Below are positions 1 through 12,915 of a DNA stretch of 64,000 nt, piece by piece. The number at the start of each line of letters is the position of its first letter. The first letter of the stretch is position 1. Location: contig NZ_VDES01000001.1 in the NCBI RefSeq assembly GCF_013607875.1, positions 62,001 to 126,000 on the forward strand. The letters are read 5' to 3'. The position numbers and the translations under genes are program-made. Source of the DNA: Blastomonas ursincola. GTDB lineage: Bacteria > Pseudomonadota > Alphaproteobacteria > Sphingomonadales > Sphingomonadaceae. Below the pieces are notes generated by a model. That model worked only from the letters and a program-made list of their open reading frames with translations, did not search any database and was not told where the DNA came from.

Positions 1-1716
1 CATCTGTTCGCGCAGCTCCTGCGATTGGCGCGCGACCGCTTCTGCTGTCTGGCTCAGCGCCTCGGCCGAAATATTGGCATAAGCCGACTTGTCCGTCAGC
101 TCGGCAATCTGATCCATCACCTCATCGCCATTGGTCATCAGCGAGCGGAGCGCATCGAGAATATCCCGGCTGGCGTCATGCTGCTCGCTCACGGCCTCGT
201 CGATCCGATCCGCATTGTGCCGGATCATGTCGACATGCCCGTCCACCGAATTGACCGCATCCGACACTTGCTGGGTCATCGCCGAAACGCTGCCGAGGCG
301 TTGTTCCACCAGCGCTGCTGCCGCCTGGGTCTGGCTGGCGAGATTCTTCACCTCCTGCGCCACGACGGCAAAACCCCGACCGGCCTCGCCGGCACGCGCC
401 GCCTCGATCGTCGCATTGAGCGCCAGCAGGTTCGTCTGCTTGGCGATATGCGTGATCATGGCCAGGATGCCCGAAATTTCGCCAGCGACCTCGTGCAGAT
501 GGTCTGCCGTCTCGCGGCTCATGCGGCTCGCATGGTGCGCATCGTAGATGTTGCGCGAACTGTCGGCGACCAGTTCGCGCACGCCCCCACCCGTTTGCTG
601 CAGGCGGCGTCCATGGCGATCGATCACCTTCATCGATTCGGCCGCGCGGTTCGCCCGGTCGGCGAAGTTCTGGCTGAAGGTCTGATGCTGCGCGGCGTTG
701 CGCTGCATGTCCTGCGCGCCTTCGCGCATGCCGTTCGCCGCCTTGGCGAGCTGTTCGGACAATTCGGACAGCTTGGCCTCGTAGCTCGCGAACAGCGCAT
801 CGATCGTCACCGCGCGGCGATGGCGTTCCTCCTGCCACTGAAGCTGTTCGCGCTGGAGCTTGAGCTCGGCCAGCCGTCGTTCCTGCTCGGCCTTGAGCGC
901 CCGCTCGGCCTTTCCGTGCGAACGATGGATGGCGCGGGCGATGGCGCCGATCTCATCGCGTCGGCGCAGGCCGAGATTATGCGCGCTCACGCTGTCGCGC
1001 TTCTCGGGCAGCGCATATTGGGCAAGCGCCACCAGGGGCACCAGCAGATCGCGCGTGGCATAGCCGATGCACCAGCGCACGAACAATCCGGCGCCCAGCA
1101 TCAGCAGCGAACAGAAAATCAGCGCGGCAATCTGGATGATGTTCAGCCACACCAGGGTGGTCCGCGCGAGGCCTCGCATTTCGGCTACTGCAGCCTGGCT
1201 TTGGGCCAATAGCGGATCGACCTGTCGGTGCAGCGCTATCGGTGGATCGACACGCCTGCCCTGACGGTTGAAAGCCACGATCTGCCTGCGCAACTCTGCG
1301 ATCGCGCCGTCAGCCGGTGCCTTGGCGCGGCGCAGCTGGACCATCCTTTTCGGAAACTCGTGACCGAAGGCGCCCTCCTCTATCCGCTTCCAGTCACGGG
1401 CGATGCGACGTTCGCGTGCGTCCAGCTCGGTCAGGGCAGCTTGACCGGTTATCAGGCCCCAGCGCACCTTGGTCGCCAGTCGCATCGTCTCGCGATAGCC
1501 ATCGCCGAGGGATTGCATCTGCATCGTCGGCTGGATGCGCGCTGTTACCAGATGGCGCGTCGTATACTGGGTAACGCCAACCACACCGATCGCCACAAAG
1601 GCCAGCAGCGCGAGCATGGCGAGCATGGCCGTCAGGCTGAAGCGAACCTTGGCTTCCACGCCCATGCTCGCAAAGCCCTTGGACAGATCAGACCGCAAAT
1701 CTTGAATTTTCCGCAT
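1..1716 (-). CDS. Methyl-accepting chemotaxis protein (3' end beyond window)
   Basis: Inner-membrane chemoreceptor that would signal to CheA/CheW. Reading leftward from the ATG at 1716 the frame stays open to base 1, giving 572 residues without a stop, so the C-terminus is missing. A first membrane segment lies near residues 28-50, followed by a periplasmic domain of about 130 residues, a second segment near residue 185 and a HAMP-like stretch. The cytoplasmic part carries the conserved signalling tip, including [16 protein letters not shown] and [15 protein letters not shown], which identifies the family. The ligand cannot be inferred. The gene is divergent from the ATP synthase operon. No che genes are visible in the window. 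Confidence 0.93.
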   Translation of the reverse strand, partial: MRKIQDLRSDLSKGFASMGVEAKVRFSLTAMLAMLALLAFVAIGVVGVTQYTTRHLVTARIQPTMQMQSLGDGYRETMRLATKVRWGLITGQAALTELDARERRIARDWKRIEEGAFGHEFPKRMVQLRRAKAPADGAIAELRRQIVAFNRQGRRVDPPIALHRQVDPLLAQSQAAVAEMRGLARTTLVWLNIIQIAALIFCSLLMLGAGLFVRWCIGYATRDLLVPLVALAQYALPEKRDSVSAHNLGLRRRDEIGAIARAIHRSHGKAERALKAEQERRLAELKLQREQLQWQEERHRRAVTIDALFASYEAKLSELSEQLAKAANGMREGAQDMQRNAAQHQTFSQNFADRANRAAESMKVIDRHGRRLQQTGGGVRELVADSSRNIYDAHHASRMSRETADHLHEVAGEISGILAMITHIAKQTNLLALNATIEAARAGEAGRGFAVVAQEVKNLASQTQAAAALVEQRLGSVSAMTQQVSDAVNSVDGHVDMIRHNADRIDEAVSEQHDASRDILDALRSLMTNGDEVMDQIAELTDKSAYANISAEALSQTAEAVARQSQELREQM

Positions 1717-1813
1717 CGGCAAGGCGATTCCATGGTTGGCCAAAGACAAAATGCCATGCTGACGTCATGCCCGCCCGATGCGAAAATTTGGTAAACGCCG
1801 CCTTCACGCTAAA

Positions 1814-1835
1814 GCAAAAAATCCCCATTTTTTGC
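1814..1835. repeat. Perfect AT-rich palindrome upstream of the atp operon
   Basis: GCAAAAAAT, a CCCC spacer and ATTTTTTGC form a perfect 9-4-9 inverted repeat in the 266-bp space between the divergent chemoreceptor and atpH. It is unusually AT-rich for this genome. It could be a protein-binding site or a hairpin in a leader. It is about 150 bp before the atpH start. No convincing sigma-70 promoter was identified around it. Confidence 0.5.
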
Positions 1836-1982
1836 GGGGGAAGACCGGCTGGACCCGATGTTTGCCGGGCGTCTTGCAATGCAGCAATATGAGTGCTAAC
1901 CGCCGCGCCGACAGGTGAGGGAGGCCAGCGTCTCCCGCCAACCTCCTGACGCAATATCATAACGGCAAGGGAAAGCATTCGC

Positions 1983-4074
<2,092 letters not shown>

Positions 4075-4079
4075 ACTGC

Positions 4080-4162
4080 TGGCCCCTTGCGCAAGCAGGG
4101 GGCCATCCCCCGCCGCTGGTGCGGGACGATGAGCAGGAATTGGCCCCTCGCATGAGCGGGGG
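4080..4162 (+). other. Tandem intercistronic hairpins between atpA and atpG
   Basis: Bases 4080-4090 and 4095-4105 form an 11-bp stem with one G-U pair, closed by a GCAA (GNRA) tetraloop. A second stem uses 4144-4151 and 4156-4162 with an ATGA loop and one bulged T. Neither is followed by a T tract, so they do not look like terminators. Their place directly after the alpha cistron suggests mRNA processing or 3'-end protection. Confidence 0.6.
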
Positions 4163-4190
4163 ACCGAACAGGGTTTGAAGTTAGGACACC

Positions 4191-5066
4191 ATGGCCAGTC
4201 TGAAAGAACTCAAGGGCCGGATCGCCTCGGTCAAGTCGACCCAGAAGATCACCAAGGCCAAGCAGATGGTGGCATCCGCCAAGCTGCGTAAGGCGCAGGC
4301 CGCGGCAGAAGCTGCGCGCCCGTACTCGGAGCGGCTTGAGCGCGTGATGGCCTCGCTGGCGTCGAAGATCTCGATCAGCGATTCGAGCCCGAAGCTGCTG
4401 GCCGGAACCGGCAAGGATCAGGTCCATCTGTTGATCGTGACCTCGTCGGATCGCGGTCTGTGCGGTGCGTTCAACTCGAACATCGTCAAGGCGGCCAAGC
4501 TGAAGGCGCGCGAGCTGGAAGCCGCCGGCAAGACCGTGCTGTTCTATCTCGTCGGCCGCAAGGGCCGCGGCATGATCATCCGCGACTATCCCAAGCAGAT
4601 CGTGCGCTATTTCGACACCACGGCGCTGAAGAACCAGGGCTTTGCCGAAGCGCAGGCCATCTCGGCCGAGCTGATCGCGATGTACGAAAAGGGCGAATTC
4701 GATGTCGCCCACCTCTTCTACAGCAAGTTCCGTTCGGCGCTGCTGCAGGAGCCGATCGGCCGTCAAATCATCCCCGTTGCCATTCCGGCGGGCAGCGCGG
4801 TCGCGAGCGAAGCTGCGGTCGAGTACGAGCCCGATGAGGAGGAAATCCTCGCCGAGTTGCTGCCGCGCAACGTCACGACGCAGATCTTCGGTGCGCTGCT
4901 CGAGAATGCCGCGTCCGAACAGGGTGCCTCGATGACCGCCATGGACAACGCCACGCGCAACGCGGGCGATCTGATCAACCGGCTCACCATCGAATATAAC
5001 CGCAGCCGCCAGGCCGCGATCACCACCGAACTCGTTGAAATCATCTCGGGCGCCGAAGCCCTCTAA
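4191..5066 (+). CDS. atpG: F1F0 ATP synthase subunit gamma
   Basis: Central rotor shaft of F1, one copy per complex. The protein has 291 residues and begins with the conserved N-terminal helix ([20 protein letters not shown]). The segment [13 protein letters not shown] and the C-terminal helix with [13 protein letters not shown] and [20 protein letters not shown] are typical of gamma and contact the catalytic head. It is separated from atpA by a structured spacer and from atpD by 24 bp. Confidence 0.98.
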   Translation: MASLKELKGRIASVKSTQKITKAKQMVASAKLRKAQAAAEAARPYSERLERVMASLASKISISDSSPKLLAGTGKDQVHLLIVTSSDRGLCGAFNSNIVKAAKLKARELEAAGKTVLFYLVGRKGRGMIIRDYPKQIVRYFDTTALKNQGFAEAQAISAELIAMYEKGEFDVAHLFYSKFRSALLQEPIGRQIIPVAIPAGSAVASEAAVEYEPDEEEILAELLPRNVTTQIFGALLENAASEQGASMTAMDNATRNAGDLINRLTIEYNRSRQAAITTELVEIISGAEAL

Positions 5067-6533
<1,467 letters not shown>

Positions 6534-6545
6534 TCGAGTACTGCT

Positions 6546-6658
6546 CTCTCCCCCGAGGGGGAGAGATACGGAGGCTTGGTCGCGCAGCGGCCTAGCCGAA
6601 GTTGAGAGGGGCTGGCGCACATCCCCTCTCCCAACCCTCTCCCCTCAAGAGGAGAGGG
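6546..6658 (+). other. Hairpin pair between atpD and atpC
   Basis: CTCTCCCCC at 6546-6554 pairs with GGGGGAGAG at 6557-6565. CCCTCTCC at 6635-6642 pairs with GGAGAGGG at 6651-6658. The two C/T-rich and G/A-rich blocks are also complementary to each other, so a larger fold over the whole spacer is possible. There is no T run. As after atpA, the structure directly follows a subunit needed in three copies. Confidence 0.55.
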
Positions 6659-6674
6659 CTTAAAGGAAGCTGAA

Positions 6675-6932
6675 ATGGCACTGCATTTTGAACTCGTCAC
6701 CCCCGAAAAGCTGGTCCGCTCCGAAGCGGTCCACATGGTCGTCGTGCCCGGCGCTGAGGGCGAGTTCGGCGTGCTGGAAGGCCATGCGCCGCTGATGTCA
6801 ACCGTCCGCGACGGCCTGGTGTCGATCTACAAGAGCGAAGGCGCGCAGCCGGAAACCATCGCGATTGAAGGCGGCTTTGCCGAGGTCAACGAAAAGGGTC
6901 TGACGATCCTGGCCGAGCGCGTCTCGGGCTGA
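6675..6932 (+). CDS. atpC: F1F0 ATP synthase subunit epsilon, short form
   Basis: Rotor-foot subunit of F1. The protein has only 85 residues. It contains the N-terminal beta-sandwich domain (from [20 protein letters not shown] through [19 protein letters not shown] to [20 protein letters not shown]) and stops where other epsilon subunits continue with a two-helix C-terminal domain. In longer homologues of about 135 residues that domain inhibits ATP hydrolysis. The start is supported by the GGAAG sequence just upstream. It is the last gene of the operon. Confidence 0.95.
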   Translation: MALHFELVTPEKLVRSEAVHMVVVPGAEGEFGVLEGHAPLMSTVRDGLVSIYKSEGAQPETIAIEGGFAEVNEKGLTILAERVSG

Positions 6933-6960
6933 TTTCAAGCGTTCAAACCTAAAGCTTTAT

Positions 6961-7042
6961 CGTCACCCCCGCGAAGGCGGGGGTCCCGCTTCGCACGCGA
7001 CGTCGACGACTAAGCGGGACTCCCGCTTTCGCGGGAATGACG
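6961..7042. repeat. REP-like two-hairpin element, copy 1
   Basis: The element starts with CGTCACCCCCGCGAAGGCGG and ends with CCCGCTTTCGCGGGAATGACG. The ends are inverted (CGTCA/TGACG) and each half can fold on itself. It lies between atpC and the convergent gene at 7059. Related copies are at 39861, 41788 and 58884. Confidence 0.85.
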
Positions 7043-7058
7043 AAGTCCTTGCCCGTCG

Positions 7059-7505
7059 CTACTTGATCCGCTTGTACCGCCAAGCTTGGGGTTTGCTGCC
7101 GTCGCGCATGCTCGCCTCGGCCATCAGCATGTCGCCTTCCATCCAGTATCGGATGCGCTGCGGATATTCGTGGTTGGAATTGACGAACACGATCTCCGCC
7201 GGACCGCCCTTGACCGCGCGGAAGGCCGCAGCCGGGTTGCCGAACGGCGCGCCGTAGAACATCAGATCGCCATTCTCGTTGCGCGCGATGCGCATGAATT
7301 CATAGGTGGTGACCTCGTCGCCGCGGCCGCCGCGACCGGTGCCGAGCATCGTCTCGGCGCGGCAGCCGGTCCAGTTCTCCTCGGTCCAGCGTCCGTCCGC
7401 CTCTTCCGAAACCCAGCGGCCCTCGATCCAGCAGGGCAGCGGCGGCGGAGCAGGCAGGCTTGCCATCTGCATTGCCAGCCCGATGATCAAACCCGTCAGC
7501 GCCAT
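7059..7505 (-). CDS. DUF6265-like secreted hypothetical protein
   Basis: A protein of 148 residues with an N-terminal hydrophobic segment that probably acts as an export signal. The body has features I associate with the DUF6265 family: CWIEGRWVSE near the start, a central region with YEFMRIARNENGDLMFYG, and a C-terminal part with VFVNSNHEYPQRIRYW. The family has no established biochemical role. It lies 12 bp downstream of the transporter gene at 7518 on the same strand and is probably cotranscribed with it. The family name is from memory; the secreted, single-domain nature is seen in the sequence. Confidence 0.75.
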   Translation of the reverse strand: MALTGLIIGLAMQMASLPAPPPLPCWIEGRWVSEEADGRWTEENWTGCRAETMLGTGRGGRGDEVTTYEFMRIARNENGDLMFYGAPFGNPAAAFRAVKGGPAEIVFVNSNHEYPQRIRYWMEGDMLMAEASMRDGSKPQAWRYKRIK

Positions 7506-7517
7506 GATCGCCCTTCC

Positions 7518-8435
7518 CTATCTGCGTCCGTCGCGCAGCAGATAGATGCCGCTGGCGATGATCACCCCGGTACCCGCCAGTGCGACGAGATCGGGATAGT
7601 CGCGATAGAAGACCACGCCGATCGCGATGGCAACGATGATCTGCACATAGACCATGGGCGCCACGGTCGCCGCCGAACTGCGCGCGGTGGCGAGATAAAC
7701 GAACATGTGGCTGAAGCTGGCCGACACGGCCACGGTGGCGCAGACGATCACGACATACCAGCTTGGCCAGCCGATGTGCAGCGAAGGCATGCCCGACAGG
7801 TGGCCCAGCACGGCATAGAGAATCAGCAGCGGCGCGGCGACGGCGGCGACCAGGAACTGCATCAGCAGCACGCTGCCCGATCCTGCGGCTCGCGCGTTGC
7901 TCATCATCAGCCCGCTCATCCCGAACGCAGCGGCAAGCGGCAGCAGCGCCGCAGGGCCCAGATCGGCAAAGCTGGGCCTCAGCACGATCATCACGCCGAC
8001 AAAGGCGATCAGTGTCGCCACCCACCTACCCGGGCTCAGGCGTTCCTTGTACAGGATCGAGGAGATCACTGCTGTAAGCAACGGTGCCATGAACTGGATC
8101 GAAGTGGCAGTGGCGAGCGGCATCAGGAAGATGCTGGAGAAGAAGGTTACCGTCGCCCCGGCAAGAAAGAAGCCCCGCGCCAGTTGCACCTTGGGTCGCG
8201 GAAAACGGAAACCTTGCGGCCCCTCCCGGATCAGCAGCACCAGCCCCAGGCCTATCGCCCCCAGCGTGAAGCGCAGGGCGGCCACCGCCATCCCCGGCCA
8301 TTGACCGGCGGTCGACTTGATCAGACCGTCCCCGCAGGACAGCAGCGCAAAGCCGAGCAGCGCAAACAGCATTCCTGCGCCGCGATGGCGGCCTGCGCCG
8401 TCGCTCTCCCCGGCGTTCGTCGTATTTTCGGCCAA
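7518..8435 (-). CDS. DMT/EamA-family transporter
   Basis: Inner-membrane protein of 305 residues with about ten hydrophobic segments arranged as two EamA repeats. The first half contains AALRFTLGAIGLGLVLL and ATSIQFMAPLLTAVISSILYKE, the second AVSASFSHMFVYLATARSSAATVAPMVY and IAIGVVFYRDYPD. Members export amino acids, nucleosides or other metabolites. The substrate cannot be read from the sequence. The gene ends 12 bp before the DUF6265-like gene. Confidence 0.88.
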   Translation of the reverse strand: MAENTTNAGESDGAGRHRGAGMLFALLGFALLSCGDGLIKSTAGQWPGMAVAALRFTLGAIGLGLVLLIREGPQGFRFPRPKVQLARGFFLAGATVTFFSSIFLMPLATATSIQFMAPLLTAVISSILYKERLSPGRWVATLIAFVGVMIVLRPSFADLGPAALLPLAAAFGMSGLMMSNARAAGSGSVLLMQFLVAAVAAPLLILYAVLGHLSGMPSLHIGWPSWYVVIVCATVAVSASFSHMFVYLATARSSAATVAPMVYVQIIVAIAIGVVFYRDYPDLVALAGTGVIIASGIYLLRDGRR

Positions 8436-8643
8436 GTCGTCGCGCCTGCTGGTCAGTTGTTAACTTTTGCCCGGCTTAATGCCCGATATTGGCACGGATG
8501 CAAGCACCAACGGGGCAGGTGCGGCGCGGCAAGGGCCTAGCAGAACCTGCTGTTAGGACATTGTCAAAGTTTCCGGGCTATTCACCATGAGATATCAGGC
8601 GGCTTCCGGCTGCCACCGACACAATCCGGGAAAATCGGTCACC

Positions 8644-10197
8644 ATGAGCGCTTTTGGCAGAAAGAATGGGATTGGACAGATGGGGCCCGGCGCACGGCCG
8701 AGCTTTGGCGTCGCCCGCCCGATGAAGGGTGGCGCGGCCACCCCGCCGCCCGAAGCGCGGCTGGGCCTGTCGCTCGATATGGGCGGCGACCAGTTCCCCG
8801 ATCTCGATTCCGTCGATCTGCCCGGTCTCGACATGATCGACATGACGCCGGAGAGTGCGGCGCTGAACGACGCGATGACGCGCCTTTCGGATCGCGCCAA
8901 CTCGATCGCGGATACTGGGCCCAAGGTCGAAGGGTTCGAGGCGTCGGTCCACAAGATCAAGGAACAGGTGCTGCCGCGCCTGCTCGAGCGAGTCGATCCG
9001 GAAGCTGCTGCCACGCTCACCAAGGACGAGCTGGCCGAGGAATTCCGTCCGATCATCCTCGAGGTTCTTGCCGAGCTCAAGCTCACCCTCAACCGGCGCG
9101 AGCAGTTCGCGCTGGAAAAGGTGCTGATCGACGAATTGCTCGGCTTCGGCCCGCTCGAGGAACTGCTCAACGATCCCGAGATCACCGATATCATGGTCAA
9201 CGGCCCTGAGCAGACCTATATCGAAAAGAAGGGCAAGCTGCAGATCGCGCCGATCCAGTTCCGCGACGAGGAGCATCTGCTGCAGATCGCCCAGCGGATC
9301 GTCAACCAGGTCGGCCGCCGCATCGACCAGACGACGCCGCTCGCCGACGCCCGCCTCAAGGACGGAAGCCGCGTCAACGTCATCATCCCGCCGCTCTCGC
9401 TGCGCGGCACTGCGATCTCGATTCGTAAGTTTTCCGAGAAACCGATCACGCTCGACAATCTGAAGGATTGGGGCGCGATGTCGGAAAAGATGGCGACCGC
9501 GCTCAAGATCGCAGGCGCCTGCCGCTTCAACATCGTCATCTCGGGCGGTACCGGCTCGGGCAAGACGACGATGCTCAACGCATTGTCGAAGATGATCGAT
9601 CCGGGCGAGCGCGTGCTGACCATCGAGGACGCGGCAGAACTCCGCCTGCAGCAGCCGCACTGGCTGCCGCTGGAAACGCGTCCGCCGAACCTCGAGGGCA
9701 AGGGCGCGATCAGCATTGGCGATCTCGTCAAGAACGCACTGCGTATGCGCCCCGACCGCATCATTCTGGGCGAAATTCGTGGCGCGGAGTGCTTCGATCT
9801 GCTCGCCGCGATGAACACCGGTCACGATGGATCGATGTGTACGCTCCACGCCAACAGCCCGCGTGAGGCGCTGGGCCGTATGGAAAACATGATCCTGATG
9901 GGCGACATCAAGATCCCCAAGGAAGCCATCAGCCGCCAGATCGCGGAATCGGTCGACATCATCGTCCAGGTCAAACGCCTGCGCGACGGTTCGCGCCGCG
10001 TGACCAACGTGACCGAGGTGATCGGCATGGAGGGCGAGGTCATCGTCACCCAGGAGCTGTTCAAGTTCGAATATCTGGACGAAGGCAGCGACGGCAAGAT
10101 CATCGGCGAATATCGCTCGACGGGCCTGCGCCCCTATACGCTGGAAAAGGCCCGCCAGTTCGGCTTCGAACAGGCGTTTCTCGAGGCCTGTCTCTGA
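8644..10197 (+). CDS. cpaF: CpaF-type secretion ATPase
   Basis: Cytoplasmic hexameric ATPase of the type II/IV secretion superfamily that in Tad/Cpa systems powers Flp pilus assembly. From the ATG at 8644 the protein has 517 residues. A start at 8587 would add 19 non-conserved residues. The Walker A motif SGGTGSGKTT begins at residue 300, the Asp box TIEDAAELRL follows, and RPDRIILGEIRG is the Walker B region. The His box is MCTLHANSPREAL. No other tad/cpa genes are in the window, so this copy stands alone. It may serve pili encoded elsewhere. Confidence 0.93.
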   Translation: MSAFGRKNGIGQMGPGARPSFGVARPMKGGAATPPPEARLGLSLDMGGDQFPDLDSVDLPGLDMIDMTPESAALNDAMTRLSDRANSIADTGPKVEGFEASVHKIKEQVLPRLLERVDPEAAATLTKDELAEEFRPIILEVLAELKLTLNRREQFALEKVLIDELLGFGPLEELLNDPEITDIMVNGPEQTYIEKKGKLQIAPIQFRDEEHLLQIAQRIVNQVGRRIDQTTPLADARLKDGSRVNVIIPPLSLRGTAISIRKFSEKPITLDNLKDWGAMSEKMATALKIAGACRFNIVISGGTGSGKTTMLNALSKMIDPGERVLTIEDAAELRLQQPHWLPLETRPPNLEGKGAISIGDLVKNALRMRPDRIILGEIRGAECFDLLAAMNTGHDGSMCTLHANSPREALGRMENMILMGDIKIPKEAISRQIAESVDIIVQVKRLRDGSRRVTNVTEVIGMEGEVIVTQELFKFEYLDEGSDGKIIGEYRSTGLRPYTLEKARQFGFEQAFLEACL

Positions 10198-10389
10198 TCA
10201 GAAGCCCTTCAGCGCGAAGGCCGCCGAGATGATTGCCCCGGTAATTGCCAGCATCGAGATGCTGGTCCACGGCATGAAGCCGACCCGGTCGAAATTGGTG
10301 CGGCGCATGCGCCGCGCGTCGGCGAAGGCGGCGGTGCCGGCGAGCGCCGACATGGCAAGGGCCAGCTGAGCCCAGAGACTGTGAAACAT
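10198..10389 (-). CDS. Small two-helix membrane protein
   Basis: A 63-residue protein of unknown function, convergent with cpaF and abutting its stop codon. It has two hydrophobic segments, roughly residues 5-22 and 44-61, separated by a basic stretch (DARRMRRTNFDR). A weak ribosome-binding site (GGGAG) precedes the ATG. No family is recognised. The predicted topology and tight packing against cpaF support a real gene, but the evidence is modest. Confidence 0.55.
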   Translation of the reverse strand: MFHSLWAQLALAMSALAGTAAFADARRMRRTNFDRVGFMPWTSISMLAITGAIISAAFALKGF

Positions 10390-10533
10390 GCGCGCTCCCT
10401 AATGGTGGGCGTCATTTGGGGTGCGCTGCGCCAATGTCCAGCCCGATTTGCCCAATCTGCCATTAATCTTGACGCTACGCGGCGTTGGGATCACCCTCAC
10501 CTTCCGTAGCGTCTGCAGGGGGAGGCACGGCAT

Positions 10534-12069
10534 ATGCGCGGAACGGGTTTTGTCTGGGGACTGCTGGCCAAGGCCGCGCCCGATACCGTCCACGGATCAG
10601 GGCCCGGGCTGGACAGACGGCAGGTGCTCGCTGGTATTGCCGCGATGGGCCTGGCCCCTTCCCTGGTCGAGCCTGCCGAAGCCAGGATCAGCCAGCGCAG
10701 CCGCATCGCGATCATCGGCGCGGGGCTCGCCGGATTGGTCGCGCTCGACCGGCTGGTCGCCGCCGGTTTCGATGCGACGATCTACGAAGCGCGCGGGCGT
10801 GTCGGGGGCCGGGTCCTGACCTCGAACGCGCTGCCCGAACCGGGCCTCTATGTCGAGGACGGCGCGCATCTGGTGAACACCAACCATGCCGATATCCTGG
10901 CGCTGGCCAAGCGCTTCGACATCGGTCTGATCGATCGCGGCGCGATGGTGACGCACGAGGTGTTCGTGGTCGATGGCAAGGCGGTGACCGAAGCCGATCT
11001 GATCGCCGAATTCCGCCCACTGGCCGCGCGCATCGCTGCGGATGCCGCGCTGGTGGACGAGGATTTCGACACCCATGGCGCGCGGTTCGACACGATGTCG
11101 GTGCGGCAGTATCTCGATGCCGCCGGGGCCGCCGCGAGCCCGCGCGCACGGGCGCTGATCGAGGCGACGATCCGCACCGAATTTGGATCGGAGCCGGACG
11201 AGGTCTCGGCGCTCGAGCTGTTCTTCAACCTGCCCGCGATCGATACCGACCGTGTCGCCCTCATTTCGGGGAGCGACGAGCGCTACAGCCTCGCGGGCGG
11301 CTCCTCGACCATCCCGCGCGCGCTGGCTGCGCCGCTGATGGACCGGATCAGGACCGGACATGCGCTGCTGGGGCTGCGGCGCAAGGGCAAGGCGGTGGAG
11401 CTACGCTTTGCCAATGGCGCGATGGTCGTCGCCGACCGCGTCATCGTCACGGCCCCCGCGCAGGTGCTCCGCAGCATCGATTTCGGTGACACGCTCCCCG
11501 CCCCCTGGCTGGCGCTGACGCGCGAGCTCAGCTGCGGGCGCAACGAGAAGATCAACGCCGGCTATGCCACGCGCCCATGGGAACCGGTCACCGGCGCGGG
11601 CGGTGCCGCCTGGGCCGCGCGCACCGGCGGCGATCCGGGACTGTTCAGCGAATTCTGGGGCGCGAGCGCGGGGCAGGATTCGGTGCCTGCGGGCGTGCTC
11701 ACCTGGTTTTTCGGCGGCAACCAGACCTCGGGCTTGGCCGATCTTTCGCCCGAAGCCATGGTGCGTGTTTGCGAACGCGAGATCGCACCCGCCGTGCCCG
11801 GCCTCGCCGCACGCAGCGTACGCCGCACCGCCTGGGCGATGGATCCTTTCGCGCAAGGTGCCTATTCGCGCTTCCTGCCCGGCCAGCTCACCCGCTTCGC
11901 GAGGCATTTCTGGGTGGAGGAAGAGGATGGAAAGGTCACCGCGCCTCTGTCCTCCGGCCCGATCCTGTTTGCAGGCGAGCATCTTTCCGATGCGCACACC
12001 GGCTATATGAACGGCGCGGCGCAGACCGGACGGCTGGCGGCGGAACAGTTGATCGGGATGCGTATCTAG
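10534..12069 (+). CDS. Flavin monoamine oxidase-like FAD-dependent oxidoreductase
   Basis: FAD-dependent enzyme of the amine oxidase superfamily, 511 residues. The dinucleotide-binding motif IIGAGLAGL lies at residues 61-68, followed by the second glycine motif RGRVGGRV. The C-terminal FAD-binding segment has ILFAGEHLSDAHTGYMNGA. Before the domain, DRRQVLAGIAAMGLAPSL resembles a twin-arginine signal, so export to the periplasm is plausible. The substrate is unknown; tryptophan and other amines are common for this group. A GGGGGAGG ribosome-binding site precedes the start. Confidence 0.88.
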   Translation: MRGTGFVWGLLAKAAPDTVHGSGPGLDRRQVLAGIAAMGLAPSLVEPAEARISQRSRIAIIGAGLAGLVALDRLVAAGFDATIYEARGRVGGRVLTSNALPEPGLYVEDGAHLVNTNHADILALAKRFDIGLIDRGAMVTHEVFVVDGKAVTEADLIAEFRPLAARIAADAALVDEDFDTHGARFDTMSVRQYLDAAGAAASPRARALIEATIRTEFGSEPDEVSALELFFNLPAIDTDRVALISGSDERYSLAGGSSTIPRALAAPLMDRIRTGHALLGLRRKGKAVELRFANGAMVVADRVIVTAPAQVLRSIDFGDTLPAPWLALTRELSCGRNEKINAGYATRPWEPVTGAGGAAWAARTGGDPGLFSEFWGASAGQDSVPAGVLTWFFGGNQTSGLADLSPEAMVRVCEREIAPAVPGLAARSVRRTAWAMDPFAQGAYSRFLPGQLTRFARHFWVEEEDGKVTAPLSSGPILFAGEHLSDAHTGYMNGAAQTGRLAAEQLIGMRI

Positions 12070-12071
12070 CC

Positions 12072-12860
12072 TCAGTCCGCCTTCACCGACCCGAACAGCA
12101 GCCCGCGCCAGCCCGAGCGGTCGAAGGGTTGCCAGCCGTCCTCGGTCTGGGCCAGCCGATCGGCGATCGCGTACATAACCATCGGGTTGACGCCGAGGCC
12201 GCAATGGCTGGCGAGCACCTTGATATTGTCGGTCTGCGGGCCCGGCTTCTGCACCGATCCGCGCCAGGCGACGATGCCGTCGGTCTTGCTGAGGATCGAG
12301 GTGGTCGGCACCGGCGGGGCTTCGTCGAGATTGCGGAAACGGCCCGCCTGGAGCGGTTCGGGCTCGGGGCCGTTCAGGCGCTCGAACAGACGGCGCGCGT
12401 TGGTATGGCCGCGATCGTTCGAGATCGGGCTGCCGAGCGAGATCACCTGGCGCACCTTATCCGGCGCGTTCTTGGCGATCTCGCGCGCGAACACGCCGCC
12501 CAGGCTCCAGCCGATGATCGAGACCTTGCGGCCCGAGCTCGCATGGATGCGGTCGAGCAGCTCGTTCATCTGCGCCTCGCGCGCATTGTCGATGCGGATA
12601 TTGCGGCCCATGTCCCAGCCATGCGCGTCATAGCCAAGGCTCTTCAGCAGATCGCGCATCGGCTTGGTCGACCGGTCGCTCGCGAGAAAGCCCGGAAGCA
12701 CCAGCACGCTGTGGCCATCGCCCCGCGGCAGCATCGCAAGCGGGCCGCGCAAGGCATAGAATGCGCCGAGTTCGACCAGGGCACGCCCCTCGCTGAGGGT
12801 CCAGAAGAGGTGTGGCGGCCTGGCGGCACTCGGATTGGCGGCAGGTGCGGTAGCGGTCAT
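12072..12860 (-). CDS. Alpha/beta hydrolase, lipase/esterase-like
   Basis: Alpha/beta-hydrolase of 262 residues with the nucleophile elbow GWSLGG in the context KVSIIGWSLGGVFAREIA, so the nucleophile is serine. A late CGLGVNP segment probably contains the catalytic histidine region (LASHCGLGVN). The N-terminus has VLVLPGFLASD, typical of lipase/PGAP1-like proteins. It is convergent with the amine oxidase gene and lies 55 bp downstream of the acyltransferase gene. That suggests a shared transcript and a possible role in acylglycerol or wax-ester turnover. Confidence 0.85.
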   Translation of the reverse strand: MTATAPAANPSAARPPHLFWTLSEGRALVELGAFYALRGPLAMLPRGDGHSVLVLPGFLASDRSTKPMRDLLKSLGYDAHGWDMGRNIRIDNAREAQMNELLDRIHASSGRKVSIIGWSLGGVFAREIAKNAPDKVRQVISLGSPISNDRGHTNARRLFERLNGPEPEPLQAGRFRNLDEAPPVPTTSILSKTDGIVAWRGSVQKPGPQTDNIKVLASHCGLGVNPMVMYAIADRLAQTEDGWQPFDRSGWRGLLFGSVKAD

Positions 12861-12915
12861 GGAGTCTCCGATCTGTCACATAATATGGAGCTGCGCTCCG
12901 CAATTGCCAGCGCAA

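Noticed and set aside
8587-8643. An upstream start for cpaF
   Set aside because: The added residues (RYQAASGCHRHNPGKSV) are not typical of CpaF, and the ATG at 8644 begins the family-like N-terminus.
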